DNA from: Hypomyces perniciosus
Taxonomy: Eukaryota; Ascomycota; Sordariomycetes; Hypocreales; Hypocreaceae
NCBI GenBank assembly: GCA_008477525.1
Contig: SPDT01000004.1
Span: 2,852,001 to 2,916,000 of the forward strand
Reading direction: 5' to 3'
DNA length: 64,000 nucleotides
Shown here: positions 1 to 12,017 of the stretch, in pieces
Layout of the letters: each line of letters begins with the position of its first letter
Numbering within the stretch: position 1 is the stretch's first letter
Position numbers and translations under genes: made by a program
The notes under the pieces: generated by a model
What the model saw: only the letters and a program-made list of their open reading frames with translations
The model's database searches: none
Told to the model about the DNA's origin: nothing

Positions 1-1051
1 CATACAGGTAGTCCCAAGTCATGAGGTAGTTCTTCGTATGCCAGAACAAAAGTCCGACATAAACCATACCGACAGGCACGTGGAATAGGATGAAGATTTC
101 GTATGCAACTCTTCGAATCCAGGGCAGAGAGGCAACACATAGCCAAATCAAAGGAACGATGCAGGCAATGCCAGTGCCATAGATGACTCCGCTGCCGGGA
201 GGGAACAACTGGCCGAAGACGTCCATGCCGCCATCCTGCCAGACAGGCTGGACATAAAAGGGAATCATGTGAACCAAAGAGAGGAACAAGCACATGTAGC
301 TGAGCCATCGATGGAAGACATTGAGTCGTTCAGGCCCAATACCGATGAGAAGGGTCATCACATTAGCCTTCATACTCGTCGCAATAATCCATGGTGTCAG
401 GGCTACGGCAATCATGCCGGACCTAATGGCGAGAGGCGGCGAGCCAAACCGGATACTCTGCCAATAAAGGGGCTGCTGTAGGAAGCAGTAAAGGGTGACG
501 AACACAACTGCAATGAAGGTAGTGGCCAGTACTGCGAGCGATGAGAAGGTGAAGCGATTTTTGCGCCAGACGATGTCTGGGATAGGTCGATAGAAGAGCC
601 ATCGAAACAGCGCCATAGTATCGTTCACAACGCCGACAGAGGAGAAGTGCGCCTTGGGGCGGAACTGCTTGCTCGTGTGGGTGCCCTCCGGGAAGAATTC
701 CTCAGCCTGACCGGTTCGAATTGCGGCCATGGCAAAGCTGGCGTCGACATTGTAAGTCTCCTGGTAATGCGCCTCGACCTGCTGCTTGTACAAGGCTTGT
801 CGGATCTTGTCCTGCCAGAAGTGCCAGATTCGCATCACAAGAACGCTACCCGTGAGGGCCACCGCGAAGTACGTCCAGCCGAGCGCATATTTGCCTGACT
901 GGGAGAACGGATCGACAACATTTGCCTGAACCAGACCTGGAGGGCTTGTAGGCGTTAGGGGAATGTTGATGCGCCTGACGAGTTTTGAGAGCGTTCTGGA
1001 GGCCTGGATAACAGCCTCACGGATGGCTGGCTGCATATCAGGTGGTGCCAT
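1..1051 (-). CDS. Ferric reductase, FRE family, N-terminal part (3' end beyond window)
   Basis: This is the first 350 residues of a plasma-membrane ferric-chelate reductase, read as one open frame from the ATG at 1051 to the window edge. The family passes electrons from cytosolic NADPH through FAD and two hemes to extracellular Fe3+ (or Cu2+) so that the reduced metal can be imported. The visible part has an N-terminal extracellular/helical region, a hydrophobic segment at about 58-76, and then the ferric-reductase transmembrane domain. Two bis-heme histidine pairs with the canonical 14-residue spacing are visible: H247 (in FHRWLSY) with H261, and H324 (in LFHVPVG) with H338. The FAD and NADPH domains must lie to the left of the window. 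The start ATG follows GCCATA and no nearer in-frame ATG competes. I cannot tell iron from copper specificity. No intron is seen in this part. Confidence 0.9.
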   Translation of the reverse strand, partial: MAPPDMQPAIREAVIQASRTLSKLVRRINIPLTPTSPPGLVQANVVDPFSQSGKYALGWTYFAVALTGSVLVMRIWHFWQDKIRQALYKQQVEAHYQETYNVDASFAMAAIRTGQAEEFFPEGTHTSKQFRPKAHFSSVGVVNDTMALFRWLFYRPIPDIVWRKNRFTFSSLAVLATTFIAVVFVTLYCFLQQPLYWQSIRFGSPPLAIRSGMIAVALTPWIIATSMKANVMTLLIGIGPERLNVFHRWLSYMCLFLSLVHMIPFYVQPVWQDGGMDVFGQLFPPGSGVIYGTGIACIVPLIWLCVASLPWIRRVAYEIFILFHVPVGMVYVGLLFWHTKNYLMTWDYLY

Positions 1052-3178
1052 TATGGCAGGCGATACAGCTCCGGCTGGTTCCCGGGAGTAGGTAGCGACG
1101 AGGCGCGATTGGTGATGCGTTTAGATCGACATGAACAAGGAGACACCGGTTTCGAACTGAATCAAGGCGAGCAAATGCTTTTTCTTCTTGCTGTCGCGTC
1201 ACCAGCGGCACGGCGCTTAAATCTACTGATCAGCCGGATATCCGATGTTGTCGCAAAGGCGCCTCCCGCTGTTAGTCTGCCGCAGCTCTCACAAGAAACG
1301 AGGAATGCCAGCTCCCTCGAATGAACAATGTAAGTGAACGAATAGGCAGAGGATCAACTACTGCAGGCCATGAACGAAGGGGCCGGGCGGTGGGAGGGCG
1401 AGAATGGTTCAAGACAACGGCAGTGGGGGCTAAACGAGGCAGCCAGCGAGCATATAAAGCACAAGATCTAATCTGTCTCTACTCGAACTAGGATTGGGGA
1501 CATGGGGACGGGGACAGGGCCAGGGCCAGGGTCAGGTCGGTGGATTTGAGAAACCGCAACTGCAAGAGATGGAGACGTTAAGTTAGTGACATGCCAGAAG
1601 GCGCTGCCATGTGGTGGGCGGGGTGTGAAACGGAGACGACGAAGGTGATGAAAGACACGATGGGTCAATCAAGAAGCGTGAATGACGAGGCCAGGATGGG
1701 CGGAGAACCGTGTCGACGATGTTCGGTAGAAGCGTCGGGTCAAGTAGAGTGATGTGATCAATCTCCCAGCCGCTGGTGGCTGGAATTATCATTTTGTGCA
1801 CCCGTTGGCTGGACGACTCACTGGGCGAATGGGCGCGTCCAGATGTGATGGTTGAGTGATGAGCGAGGCGACATGCAGACAGCCCATCGTCGTCTCCATC
1901 CTGCTAGTGGGCGGTGGGGCGCGGCAACTAGCGATCGATGCACTGAGGTTTCATCCATTCCGTCCATCTCACCAGTTCGAGAGGAATGGAGAAAGCCCTC
2001 CCTGCCCTGTCCTCTGTACGAGTAAGACGTCAGCCAACGCTCATGTTCCGGGATCGGGTCCAACACTCACCATAGCCGGTGATGTCTGAGAAAAGAGAGA
2101 AGAAAAGCAACATCCTTGTCAGACAGATACCGGCAATGCCCACTGCCAACACCAGGGCGACATCATCTCGTACTGTACTCCGTATGGATGATGGATGGAT
2201 GGATCAACCAGTCATCGATCACGAACCACTCATCACTATGATAGGCTTGAAAAGCGGCCTCCATCTCCAGTAGAGGGACCCTTAGGGGCACTGGACTGCT
2301 GGATTGAGCCACTGAAGGACACCCAAACGGGGGGGCCTCTTCACCAAGAGAGATTGGTGGTGGCAGCCCAACGAGTCCAATGTGAGGAGATGCGGGTTCT
2401 GAGTCGTGATTCGGCGTGCGGCAGTTGCGGGAGGGGCCTGTCTTGGAGGACGGGCGGCAATTCGGGGCGTCTGATTGGCCTTCTGAAGTGGAGGGCTGGA
2501 GCCTCTGAATGACAACACCCGTAGCGCTGTGCCGGCCGCTATTGCTGATGAGTTGAGCACCTAAGAAAACCCCCGACATTATTAATCTATGGAGATTTAT
2601 CATGGGTTTCGGACAGCCCGGGATCGACGCCGAAAAGAAGAACCCATGAACCCACAGTTACAACAGTTCATGCAATCACGATTACGAGTACTAGTATAGT
2701 ATACAACCGTCTGGGTGCGTTGCGTTGCATTTGCAACCATGCCATGCCATGCGTGGTGACAGGTGGGAGCCTTTGCAGAGCACATACATATTCTACTAGC
2801 AAATCTAGGCCTAGCCCCGATAGACTAGATATGCCCCAGCGTCAATGGAGAATCGGCCGCTGTTCATTGGAAGTTGTGGAAATAACAGGTTAGTCGAGTA
2901 AAATCTTGGTACGAAGTACATGACTCTGTAGTCACGGAACTCACTTCCAAGGTCAACTTACTGGCCAGCCGTCAGCCTTGTGCCCCACCATCCTTTTATT
3001 GGACTCAGAAATGTCATAGCTTCCACCCCGCGAGGCTGAAGCTCAAGTTTTCTCTCCAGCAGCATCTTTGGCCAAGCCAGCCTTGCACAATTCTTGGAGA
3101 TTCCTCAAGACCAGAGTATCTTTTCCTTTCACGACCAAGTGCTTTGCCAATCCATTGCACCAAAGATACATTGACATA
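1052..3178. other. Intergenic region between ferric reductase and RRP43
   Basis: About 2.1 kb with no convincing gene. The short open frames on both strands have no recognisable domain and poor coding character. It must contain the 5' regions of the divergently transcribed ferric reductase (-) and RRP43 (+). TACTCCGTA occurs near 2174 and TACGAAGTA at 2910-2918. I did not find a clear iron-responsive ATCWGATAA element. Confidence 0.6.
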
Positions 3179-4195
3179 ATGGCTCCCGACGTGGGCCTCC
3201 CTCGCGCTACCTTTGCGAAGCTCTCTCCTCATCCCTATCTCCTCGCCAATCTTGAGCCTTCAGATGGTGCCATTCCTCCCGCCCGAAGCAATGGGCGTGC
3301 TCCCTTCCAAGTCCGAAAACCGACAGTAAACTTGTCCAGTCTATCACATGCACATGGCAGTGCCCTTGTGCGGACCGGCGATACAACGGTAATCGTTGGC
3401 GTTCGAGGAGAAACAATTCTGACCGAACACATCCCAAACTACCGCGCCTCAAACACCCAAACCGAGCAGAGCGATTACGATCTACTGGTGCCAAATATCG
3501 AACTTGCCACCGGTTCAGCACCTCAATTCTTGCCTGGCGGCCCGCCTACAACTCTCGCCCAAACCCTAAGTACGAGGATATACTCCTTGCTACACAGCTC
3601 CAAGCTTGTTCACGCAGAGGATCTGCGAATATGGCACAAGCGGCCGGCAGAGAACCCGGTCGCGGATGACGATCAAATGGAGGATGATAATAAAGTTCAG
3701 GAAGATCAAGACTACGTGGTGGCATATTGGGTGCTCTACATCGACATCTTCTTCATCTCATTCGACGGAAACCCTTTTGACGCTGCCTGGGCAGCAACGG
3801 TGGCTGCTCTGCGAGACACAAAATTACCCCAAGCCCGCTATGACCCAGATAGGGAGCTCATCATTTGTTCAAGAAAGGATCCCCGACCTCTTACGATCGA
3901 TACCATTCCTGTTGCCTGTACGGCTGTGGTTTTTACTGGCAAAGAAGCCGACCGACCCACAAATGGCGAGTTCTGGCTCTTGGCTGATCCGGATACCTTG
4001 GAGGAGTCTCTGTGCGACGAAAGCGTCACGATTGTGGTCGATTTTGCTGGCGGTTCAAGAAGGATCTTGTCCATCTCGAAACATGGAGGCACAGTCCTGG
4101 CGCCGAAGCTTCTTCAATCCAAAGAATTTCTCGACTGGGCGGGCAAGAGATGGGAGGAATTTGCGTTGACCATCAAGGGGGCCAAGCCAGCATAA
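3179..4195 (+). CDS. RRP43: Exosome complex component RRP43
   Basis: A single-exon gene for a 338-residue RNase PH-fold protein. In the eukaryotic exosome RRP43 is one of six catalytically inactive ring subunits; the ring threads RNA to the associated nucleases in nucleus and cytoplasm for rRNA processing and mRNA turnover. The RNase PH signature is clear: a HAHGSALVRTGDTTVIVGVRGE stretch near residues 60-80 (cut here by the family-typical GSALVR-GDT core), then the second half with FDAAWAATVAAL and a C-terminal RNase PH domain 2. An acidic insert (about 165-180) interrupts the domain. The open frame extends 37 codons upstream of the chosen ATG at 3179, but that extension is not family-like; MAPDVGLPRATFAKLSP begins the homologous region. 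The gene is followed after about 500 bp by MRS6 on the same strand. Confidence 0.88.
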   Translation: MAPDVGLPRATFAKLSPHPYLLANLEPSDGAIPPARSNGRAPFQVRKPTVNLSSLSHAHGSALVRTGDTTVIVGVRGETILTEHIPNYRASNTQTEQSDYDLLVPNIELATGSAPQFLPGGPPTTLAQTLSTRIYSLLHSSKLVHAEDLRIWHKRPAENPVADDDQMEDDNKVQEDQDYVVAYWVLYIDIFFISFDGNPFDAAWAATVAALRDTKLPQARYDPDRELIICSRKDPRPLTIDTIPVACTAVVFTGKEADRPTNGEFWLLADPDTLEESLCDESVTIVVDFAGGSRRILSISKHGGTVLAPKLLQSKEFLDWAGKRWEEFALTIKGAKPA

Positions 4196-4697
4196 GATAT
4201 GATAGTAGTAGCACCGAGGATACCCCTCAAACACTCTTTACAATCGCATTGTGCGAGAATGAATACGGAGTAGGGCTATAGATATTGACGTAGGGCACTG
4301 TTCCAGAAACCGTAATTCTATCATAAGAGACATATGTTCATGAGCGTCGACATGTGTCAACCATTCGAACCACCCTTTCAGACTTTATTCTAGGGCAGTA
4401 GATACCGGCTGACGATTTTCTCTACCACTCAAGAGTCAAATGAAGCCGCAATGCCACATACACAAGGTACTGGAGACATAACGTGAAGAATTTGACGAGC
4501 GAGCGGGTTGATGGAAAAAAAAGAAAAGGAAAATTCAGACGATCATTTCAGTGATAAAAAGACATAGCTGACGCACAGACCACCTCAACCACCTCCCCCC
4601 ACTTAGGTAATGGAGACTTTCTGACAAACCTTCAAAATCCACCTCATCTCGAAATTTCTTCTCTTGTTTCTCCTCCCATCTTTCTTCCTCCCTCACC
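4196..4697. other. Intergenic region RRP43-MRS6
   Basis: About 500 bp holding the 3' UTR of RRP43 and the 5' region of MRS6. The last 100 bp before the MRS6 ATG are pyrimidine-rich (TTTCTTCTCTTG, CCTCCC), as is common just upstream of highly expressed filamentous-fungal genes. Nothing else was seen. Confidence 0.6.
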
Positions 4698-6482
4698 ATG
4701 GAATCCCTCTCAGACACAAAGTGGGATGTAGTGATCAGCGGCACGGGGCTCCAACAATCCCTTCTGGCCCTGTAAGCTTTGGATTCCATTGGCGCGGCTG
4801 CCTCCAATTCTGACTGACCCAGCCTCCTCTCTTGAAGTGCGCTGTCGCGATCGGACAAGAAGATCCTCCACGTCGATCCCAACGACTACTATGGCGAGGC
4901 AGAGGCTGCCTTGAGCCTCCAAGATGCGGACGAATGGGCGGCGAAGCATCAGTCGGCAGATGGCGATGGCATCTTCACGTCTGCACAGGTGACGAGGCAT
5001 GATGGCATCGATGGACTCTCGTTCTCGAGGGCGTACAGCCTTGCCCTGGCGCCGCAGCTGATCCATACGCGCTCGGAGTTGCTCTCACAGCTGGTTTCGT
5101 CAAAGGCTTTCCGTCAGCTCGAATTTCTTGCCGTCGGTTCCTTTTACATATACCAGCCCGCGTCTGACGCTCCCTCGGCCCCCGCCCTCAGGCGCATCCC
5201 GTCGACCCGAGAAGACATCTTCTCCAACACGGCTATTCCTGCAAAGTCGAAGCGATCGCTGATGAAGTTCCTCAAGTTTGTACTGGAATATGACACCGAG
5301 TCGCAGACGGAGGTTTGGAAGCCGCATGCCAACGACCCCCTAGCGAGTTTCCTCGCAAAGGAGTTCAAACTTGAAGCTGACTTACAAGCCTACGTCGTCA
5401 CGCTCACCCTGAGTCTCGACGGCAAGATCTCAACTGAGACTGGTCTGACCGCGATACATCGCCATCTCACATCCATGGGAGTTTTTGGCGCTGGTTTCGC
5501 TGCCGTCTATCCCAAATGGGGAGGGCTCTCGGAAGTGGCCCAAGTGGGCTGCCGAGCCAGTGCCGTCGGCGGTGCTGTCTACATGCTCGGTGTGGGTATC
5601 AAGGACATTGGGACGATCTCATCTACAGATGAAACCCCTGAGGGGGAGCTGACCATCACCCTCGCAAACGACATGGCTGTGAAGTCCAGAACCTTGGTCC
5701 AAAGCTTGGGTAAGGCTAACAGCGGGGACCGTCGAGTGAGCAGATTGACCGCAGTGGTCAACTCCAGTCTCCTACCGATCTTCGGGACAGTCATTGAAGG
5801 CGCTCCGACACCGTCTGTGGCGGTTGTTGCGTTCCCAGCTGGGACCACATTGGGCGATGCCGGTGTGACATCCGACCTCCCCATCTACGCCATAGCACAT
5901 TCGAGTGACGTGGGCGAATGCCCTTCCGGACAATGTGAGTCTCACCCTTTCTTTATCTCCATCTTCTATTCTTGTGTTATGATGAATACCCAAAACAAAT
6001 GAATACTTATCTACATTGGCTGAAACCCATTGACGATACCAAACCTCTGACAACCTGATGCACATCCTTTCTCTCTCTTCTTTCATGCAAATTCTTGCTT
6101 GGAACGCCGTTGCTAACCCGTCGGCTTAGGTGTCATCTATCTCACCACGGTATCAAGCACCGGATCAAAGTCTCTTCTCGAGAATGCTCTCTCATCGTTA
6201 TTGGCTGCCGTCGCATCTGATGAACAAGAAACTCCCAAAGCTTTATACCAGCTGTACTACGAACAGAGTGGTACCGATCGTGCTTCAGTAATCGTAGAAG
6301 GGGGCACAGCTACCTTTAGCCTCTTGCCATTAGATCTTGCCTTCAATGACACTGTCATGAGTCCCGTTCGAGAGGCCTGGGACATGGTAATGGCAGATAC
6401 CACAGTCGAAGAGCGTGCGGAGTACATGGTGTTTAAAGATCGCGAAGGGGCCAATATGGATGACGACGAGTTTGATGGCTGA
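4698..6482 (+). CDS. MRS6: Rab escort protein (Rab geranylgeranyltransferase component A)
   Basis: Three exons, 4698-4771, 4838-5934 and 6130-6482, give a 507-residue protein. Rab escort protein presents newly made Rab GTPases to geranylgeranyltransferase II and delivers the prenylated Rab to membranes; it belongs to the GDI/REP flavoprotein-fold family. Evidence: GDI region 1 near the N-terminus (WDVVISGTGLQQSLLAL followed by ILHVDPNDYYGE), the RAYSLALAPQLIHTRSELL block matching the family's DL-PKFL block, and a YPKWGGLSEVAQ block matching the family's YP-YG-GELPQ motif, which is split differently from GDI and supports REP. Intron 1 (66 nt) falls after the first GDI strand; intron 2 (195 nt) splits a Cys codon in a CPSGQ-CVIYLTT region. 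The C-terminus is acidic. GDI itself is shorter (about 450-470 aa) and better conserved in these blocks, so REP is preferred. Confidence 0.87.
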
Positions 6483-6945
6483 AATTAATGCACATAGTCA
6501 GTAGTATTAGATGAAACTCAATGAATGACTAAATAATATCCGAGTCAATGTTCCGTGTGGATGCCTCGTGAACCTGATGCTAATCATCCCATTGTAATAT
6601 TACGGTGTTACCATTCCCTGAAATGAAAATCCTTTTCCCTTGATGTCCAGCAAATCGCAAATCCTCGTGCATCATCGGCGGCATATAGTAACAAACAAAC
6701 CATTCGTTTCCCGATCCTGATCCCAGATGTCCAGGTTCACTTATCCTTGCCCGAAATAAAATCCGCCCCAACTACAAAGCATCCAGCTTTGAAGAATCAT
6801 ATCATCGCACAAACGCCAAATTCCACGAAGAAAGAAATGAGAATGCCCAAATCCACAAAAAGAAATCCCAAATAACGAAGATTGCCCACTCCCTTTTCTT
6901 CGTCTCATGTTGCAAAACCAAAACGCCGGCCTTGTAAAACGCCCA
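6483..6945. other. Convergent 3' intergenic region MRS6/REC8
   Basis: 463 bp between the stop codons of two convergent genes, moderately AT-rich, presumably both 3' UTRs. No gene or repeat seen. Confidence 0.6.
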
Positions 6946-9245
6946 TCAAGCGAGTTCATCCTCCGACTCTGCTTGCTCGCTACCGGTGTTGCTCTTGTCG
7001 TCGTCAGACATTACATCCACTCCAATTCGAATAGCCCCAAACGGCTCCATCTTCTGCGCGCCATCCTGCTCAACCGAGACGGTCTTCTTCGTCGCCAAAG
7101 ACAAAACATGTAGGAACGCCTGCGCGGCAACGGCTTTGGTGTGCGTATGAGGGTCCGCCAAGTCTTCGAACTCGATCCAGCGCCGAGTCTTCTCACGGTC
7201 CTGAGCACGCTTGGTTCCTCTCTTCGAGGCTTGGTCCGTGACATAGCCCAGGAAGTCTTGGCTGGCCACGTCGAGACCTTGTGTCGAAACCTGCGTGTTG
7301 CTGTCGCGGCCAAAATCAAGAGCGCCAGCCGGTCCCCCAAAGTTGAAAGATGAGTCGTGGGAACCAAAGTCGTCCTGCCCAAAGAGAGGCTCCGCGGGGT
7401 CGCTGTGACGATTGATGGGGCCGATGATGCTTCCTGGGCCAAACGAAGGGCTCGGGGCAAGACGTGCTTTCTGGGCACTGCCGCGGACAGAAGAGCCGGG
7501 AACCACGGATCCCGGACGGCTCCATGGCATCACTGACGAGGAATGGCGGTCCTCCATGGGCGGCGCTGCATCCATGCCAATCTCAGGGATGGAGTGATCG
7601 TCAAACATAACGTACCCATTACCATCATTGTCTTCGCCTCGGCCAAGTTCGGCTTCATCCTCAACTCGTTGTCTGGAATGGCGCTTGCCTTGCTCCAAGT
7701 TGTCGTCGCCCTCAAACGCCTCATCCGACTTGCGTCTGCGTCCCCTCTTCTTAACTTCAGCTTCAACCTCATCTGGTTCTTGTCCCTGAAGTCGAGCTTT
7801 CAGCGGATTGCCTGAGAAGTCGACAGCCAGTGGATGAACAAAGTCCGCTGCTCCGCGGTAAACGCCAACATCAGCAATTCCATTGCCGTAAAGAAACGCC
7901 TGTGCATTCTTCCTTGCTTGGGTCAAGGTAGTAGCCTTGTGGCACTTGCGACTGGTATCCATGTTGTTGACATAGTTCTCAGACCAATCGCGGAACTCGT
8001 CTCGAGAAATCCGAAGAGTCTCATCCAGCATGGTTTGATGCTTGGTTCGGCGTGTTCTTATCATTTTGGCGGATGCTTGATCCGTTTCCGTTGTTTCAGA
8101 GGTCGGAGGATCCGAGAGCGTGGGTTTCTTGGCCGATTTGCGGGTTGGAAACGCAGCGGCATCTGGCAGTGCAGGCTCAGCGAAGTCAAGCATGCTGCCG
8201 TCTTCAACAAGAGGAACTCTCTGCTCTTCGATTTCCCGAGTCTGAATAATTTGTGTCTCTGGTAGCTGCTCCTCAAATTCCTCCTGGCCATGAAGGGGTG
8301 GCAATTCTGGCTCCTGATCAAGCACTTCAACCAAGTTGCCATCAGCGTCAAAGTCAAGGCCAATTCCCGAGATAGGAACGAATTCCTCGTTGTCAAAGGG
8401 TCGAAAGTCAGGCATATTGTCCGGATCGTGAATTGACTTGCCAAACAGTGGACTCTGGCGGCCAAAGTCAGAAGGAATGCGGCAGCTTGCAGCAGAGTGC
8501 GAAGAAGGCGGGAGCTCCAAGTTGATGTTGATGTTGAGTACAGAGTTGCGGCCTGACGAAAAGCTGCACTGACTGGCTCCTCCAAGCGGTGTCATCTGCG
8601 AAAACTTGCTGGCAGAGCCCTGACTTGGGAGCAACAACAATTCTTTATCCCAGTTGAGCAGATCAAGATTTGGAAGCATGCTCATAGGGTCAAAACTCGG
8701 ATCGTCTTGCAAGATGATGTTCTGGCGCCTACAATGCACAAGTAAGTTCGTTGTTCTCTTTGATCATTGTGTTGTTGAACCAGTCTTCCAAAGACTTACT
8801 TTGTCTTGCCAGCTTGGGGATCTGTCTCACTTGTCTGCATGACGCGAAAGAAAGTCATCATGTCAGACTGTGTCTTCTCGACATCCGTGAGGACATAGTT
8901 GCACTGCTGCGCGAACACCCGGGAGACGCCGTAGAGCAAACTCCCTTGAAGGCGGAGTGCCAAAGGCGCGCCAGGATCCAGGATCTTCTCGCATGCCTTC
9001 GGGACGTTCACTTCTTGGATGGCTTTCTTTGTCAGTTTTCTTTGGCCTCCTCTGCCTACGGTAGCCACCAGCCTGATGCCTATAGTCAGCTTGGTTGATC
9101 GATTTGGGTCTGAGCCACAGGGGGGGTGCATCATACCAGATGGTCGCAACGCCATACTGGCTGTTGCTTAGGACTGCATGCTCAGTCAGTATCAACCTGC
9201 TACTCCGTCCAGTAGTGATAACGTACTCTCGTGGCTATAGAACAT
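6946..9245 (-). CDS. REC8: Meiotic cohesin kleisin REC8
   Basis: Four exons on the minus strand, 9227-9245, 9137-9173, 8800-9072 and 6946-8728, encode 703 residues. Rec8 is the meiosis-specific alpha-kleisin that closes the Smc1-Smc3 ring and holds sister centromeres together until separase cleavage. The N-terminus MFYSHEILSNSQYGVATIW-LVAT is the Rad21/Rec8 N-terminal helix domain; the MFYSHE...YGVATIWLVATVG form, with VPKACEKILDP and MALRL-like LALRLQGSLLYGVSRVFAQQ, resembles Rec8 rather than mitotic Rad21. The middle is long, acidic and disordered. The C-terminal winged-helix region (about 610-680, WIEFEDLADPHTHTKAVAAQAFLHVLSLATKK) binds the Smc1 head. The tiny first exons (19 and 37 nt) are supported by exact frame and homology. 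No TACTCCGTA-type words lie in it. Confidence 0.85.
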
Positions 9246-10660
9246 TGTAGCATGAGATGTTCAACCGCGACTTGGAAAGATGGGAAAGGAGATGCCGAAG
9301 AGCCGTATAAGAACTCCACCACAGGACCAACAAGAGATTTGAAGTATGAATAAAGAATTATTGATACTCTTGGAGCCTGTTCCAAGTCCTTATCCTGCGA
9401 TAACCTCGTGATGCTGCCCCAGATGGCCCCCTGAAACGAACGTGGGAAGAAGTGGAAGAATGAAGGAGGAATGAAGAAGAAAATCGCGAATGTCACGCGT
9501 CGAGACGCGCGAAGAGTAGTAGTTCACTAGGGAAAGAGCATTTCTGTCCTTCCTGCCGTCAGCTGCTGGACAGTCGTTCTGTTGGTCATTTTGGGGATTG
9601 TCGGTTTGCCAGCTGGCAGTGGAGCCTTCGTCACATTGACTTGTTGAGACACCTGAAAACAACAGCAAGATAGGTACCTCCAAATGCCTTTGCCAGTGTT
9701 GCAAATCGCTCAAAATCAGAGTTATTCACCAATGCTATTGTTAAGAATCCGTGTATATTGTGCTTCATCCATGTTGTATGAACAAAGCACAGCTCAAGAT
9801 CTCAATAGTGCCAACCCTTCTCAAAACAAAGTCCATCAACCCACAAAGAACAAACAAGCGAATCCTTCGTCTTCAGAACTGTATCCTTGTCACGGATCAT
9901 TTTACCCATTGAACAAAATACCATTGTTATCACTGCGGCTAACGTGCAATCTTTAGAGGATTCCGAGGGGGGCAACGTCAAAAGGAGGTTCGGCACAAAG
10001 CCCTCGAATATGATGAGGGAAATGGTTCTCCAACCAGTAAAGGGGAAACTTTTAGAAATTTCAGTGAGAAAAATAAGGACTGTTCGCCTAGATTACATGT
10101 CCTGCTAGATCATGGCACTTTTGTGTTGAAGATGAAATCTTGCTAAATGAAGAATTTGGATTGTCCCTACACTCCTACCAGAGAAATAATAACTCCACTA
10201 CGTATGTTGATTCTATTAAGACTAGGCACGTCACAAGGATTCATGAGGCCGGTTCTTCATCCACCCGCCATTAATGGAGGCACCGTTAGTGGGTTCAAGG
10301 GTAAGAATGGAATTCTTATACGCTCTATAAAGAAGTGCAATTGCACAAGGCCTTTCCAGCAAGTAGAATGACACATAGAAAGAATTCATATACACACAGC
10401 TTATTCCCTGCGTGGAAGTTCCTAATTCCACACCCATAGCAAATGTTAACTGAGAAAAAAACAAACAAGCAAGTAACCCTGGCATACAAAATCCGTAATC
10501 ATGCTCCGTATCCATTGCGCATTATGCATGATTCCATCCAAGCCATCGTAAACAAAGTCGTGAGTAAGCCAGACGCCATGTGACATTGTAGTATCATTCC
10601 ACCCAAGATCGTCAGCCCAGTATTTTAGCCATGCAATTCTCCCTCCTTGAACAATCCGGA
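9246..10660. other. Intergenic region REC8 5' / F-box 3'
   Basis: About 1.4 kb, AT-richer than the neighbouring genes. The first few hundred bases must hold the REC8 promoter. The short open frames here (for example 10231-10515 on the minus strand) lack any recognisable domain. The base composition would also suit an old decayed repeat, but I see no terminal repeats. Confidence 0.55.
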
Positions 10661-12017
10661 CTACAACACCACGTCAGGGTGCAGGATAGTTTCGAATCCC
10701 GTCACAATGGGGTCCCAGTGAACACTCGTCTCTTGCCAAAAATCGACTTCGGGGTCGAAAGCATCATACATATCTGCTCGGCGTGTTCCATTCCACAAGG
10801 CGGCAGACCACAAGTCCAGTTTCCCCTCTAGCCTTCGTAGATCGAGGGAGAAGAAGTCATTCCATTCCTCATCTAGTCGAAAGTACCTCAGCTGCACGTG
10901 CTCTAGCCAGGTCCACATCTCATATGCAATGCTGTCGTCCCAAAATGGCTTGTAGTCGTCATATGGCTTTGGCGGCTTTCGAGTCCAGGCGTCTCGAACT
11001 CCTCGGGAGACGACCATGCCAAAGGCATGCAGAGGCTGATTTTGCGCTAATTCCTCAAACGGTACGAGGAATTCGTCAATGCCTTTCCATCCAACGACAC
11101 AAAGGGCCTCGTGCATAAAGTCGATGCCCCTGGCCAAAAGATCCGGCATGGTACGTTCGCTCTGATGGTTACTTTTATCTGCAAACCCATGGTTAAAAAT
11201 CCGTCCACTCCAGAACTAAAAAGAGAAGAAACATACCGAAACCATGTAGGAAACGTCGAAAATATGCCTGAATTGCCAGGACTTGATGAAACTCCCACGG
11301 GGCCATCAGCTGCCCTACAATGGATTTATGCAGCTCTGTAATCTTGTCTTGACAGTCAACGTAATATTGCCGGTCCTTGTTACTCATGAAGCGCCAGTTC
11401 CTACACAGCTTTGCCACAATCTCGTAAAGATAAATGGATTGCCGGACCCGGACGAGTTCGGACACCATGGGCGGATTAATCAGGAGGGATTGCCAAAGAG
11501 GAATGTATTGTTCCTCCTTTGCGTAAGCGCAGTCTCCGATGAGATTGTCGCAGAGTTTGTTGACCATTTTCGCTCGTCGTGATATGCGGACGGCGTCTCT
11601 TGGATGGACACGAAGGTTGAAAGCGGTGTCCCGGTAACATTGTATCTCCCGGACATAGGTAGTGACGTCGTCGATATCTGTGAGTTCGAAGCTTGGAATC
11701 CCCAGATATTGGGGACGGGATACAAGATTTTCGACCACCGCATGGGTGTAATTCTCGGGTTCTATCTCGTTCTTGAGGACTGTCGTTGTGATGGAGCCCT
11801 TGTAGTCGGAAAATGCCTTATAGAAGGCATGGGAAGCCAACACTGCATTCTTCAAAGAGTCAACGTCTGGTAAGAGTTCAAGGATCTGTACAAGAACATC
11901 GGGATGCAATCCGGTGATGCCCCGAGCCTTCGCCGCCAAATTTGGGTTCTGTGCGTCGGAGTCTTCTGGAAAACTAGCCATTTTGGAGACCGGTTGTAAG
12001 ACGTCTGCGGAGGCCAA
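10661..12017 (-). CDS. F-box domain protein
   Basis: Two exons, 11237-12017 and 10661-11178 (intron 58 nt), encode 432 residues. Residues about 36-76 (GLHPDVLVQILELLPDVDSL...ASHAFYKAF) form an F-box, the segment that docks on Skp1 in SCF ubiquitin ligases. The remainder is mostly helical, with several Trp-rich stretches near the C-terminus, and shows no WD40, LRR or kelch repeat, so the substrate-binding part is not recognised. This resembles the many orphan F-box proteins of Pezizomycotina. The exon junction joins HGF to DKSNHQ across a split Asp codon. A second in-frame ATG occurs at codon 13; the first is used here because nothing distinguishes them. The target and pathway are unknown. Confidence 0.78.

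Noticed and set aside
2163..2603. 146-codon minus-strand frame upstream of RRP43
   Set aside because: No domain, no splice partners, and a competing frame on the other strand of similar length; typical of GC-rich noncoding DNA.
3606..4169. 187-codon frame within RRP43
   Set aside because: Shadow frame of the RRP43 coding sequence.
10231..10515. Minus-strand 94-codon frame with hydrophobic stretches
   Set aside because: AT-rich, no family, hydrophobicity follows from T-rich codons; not a gene on present evidence.
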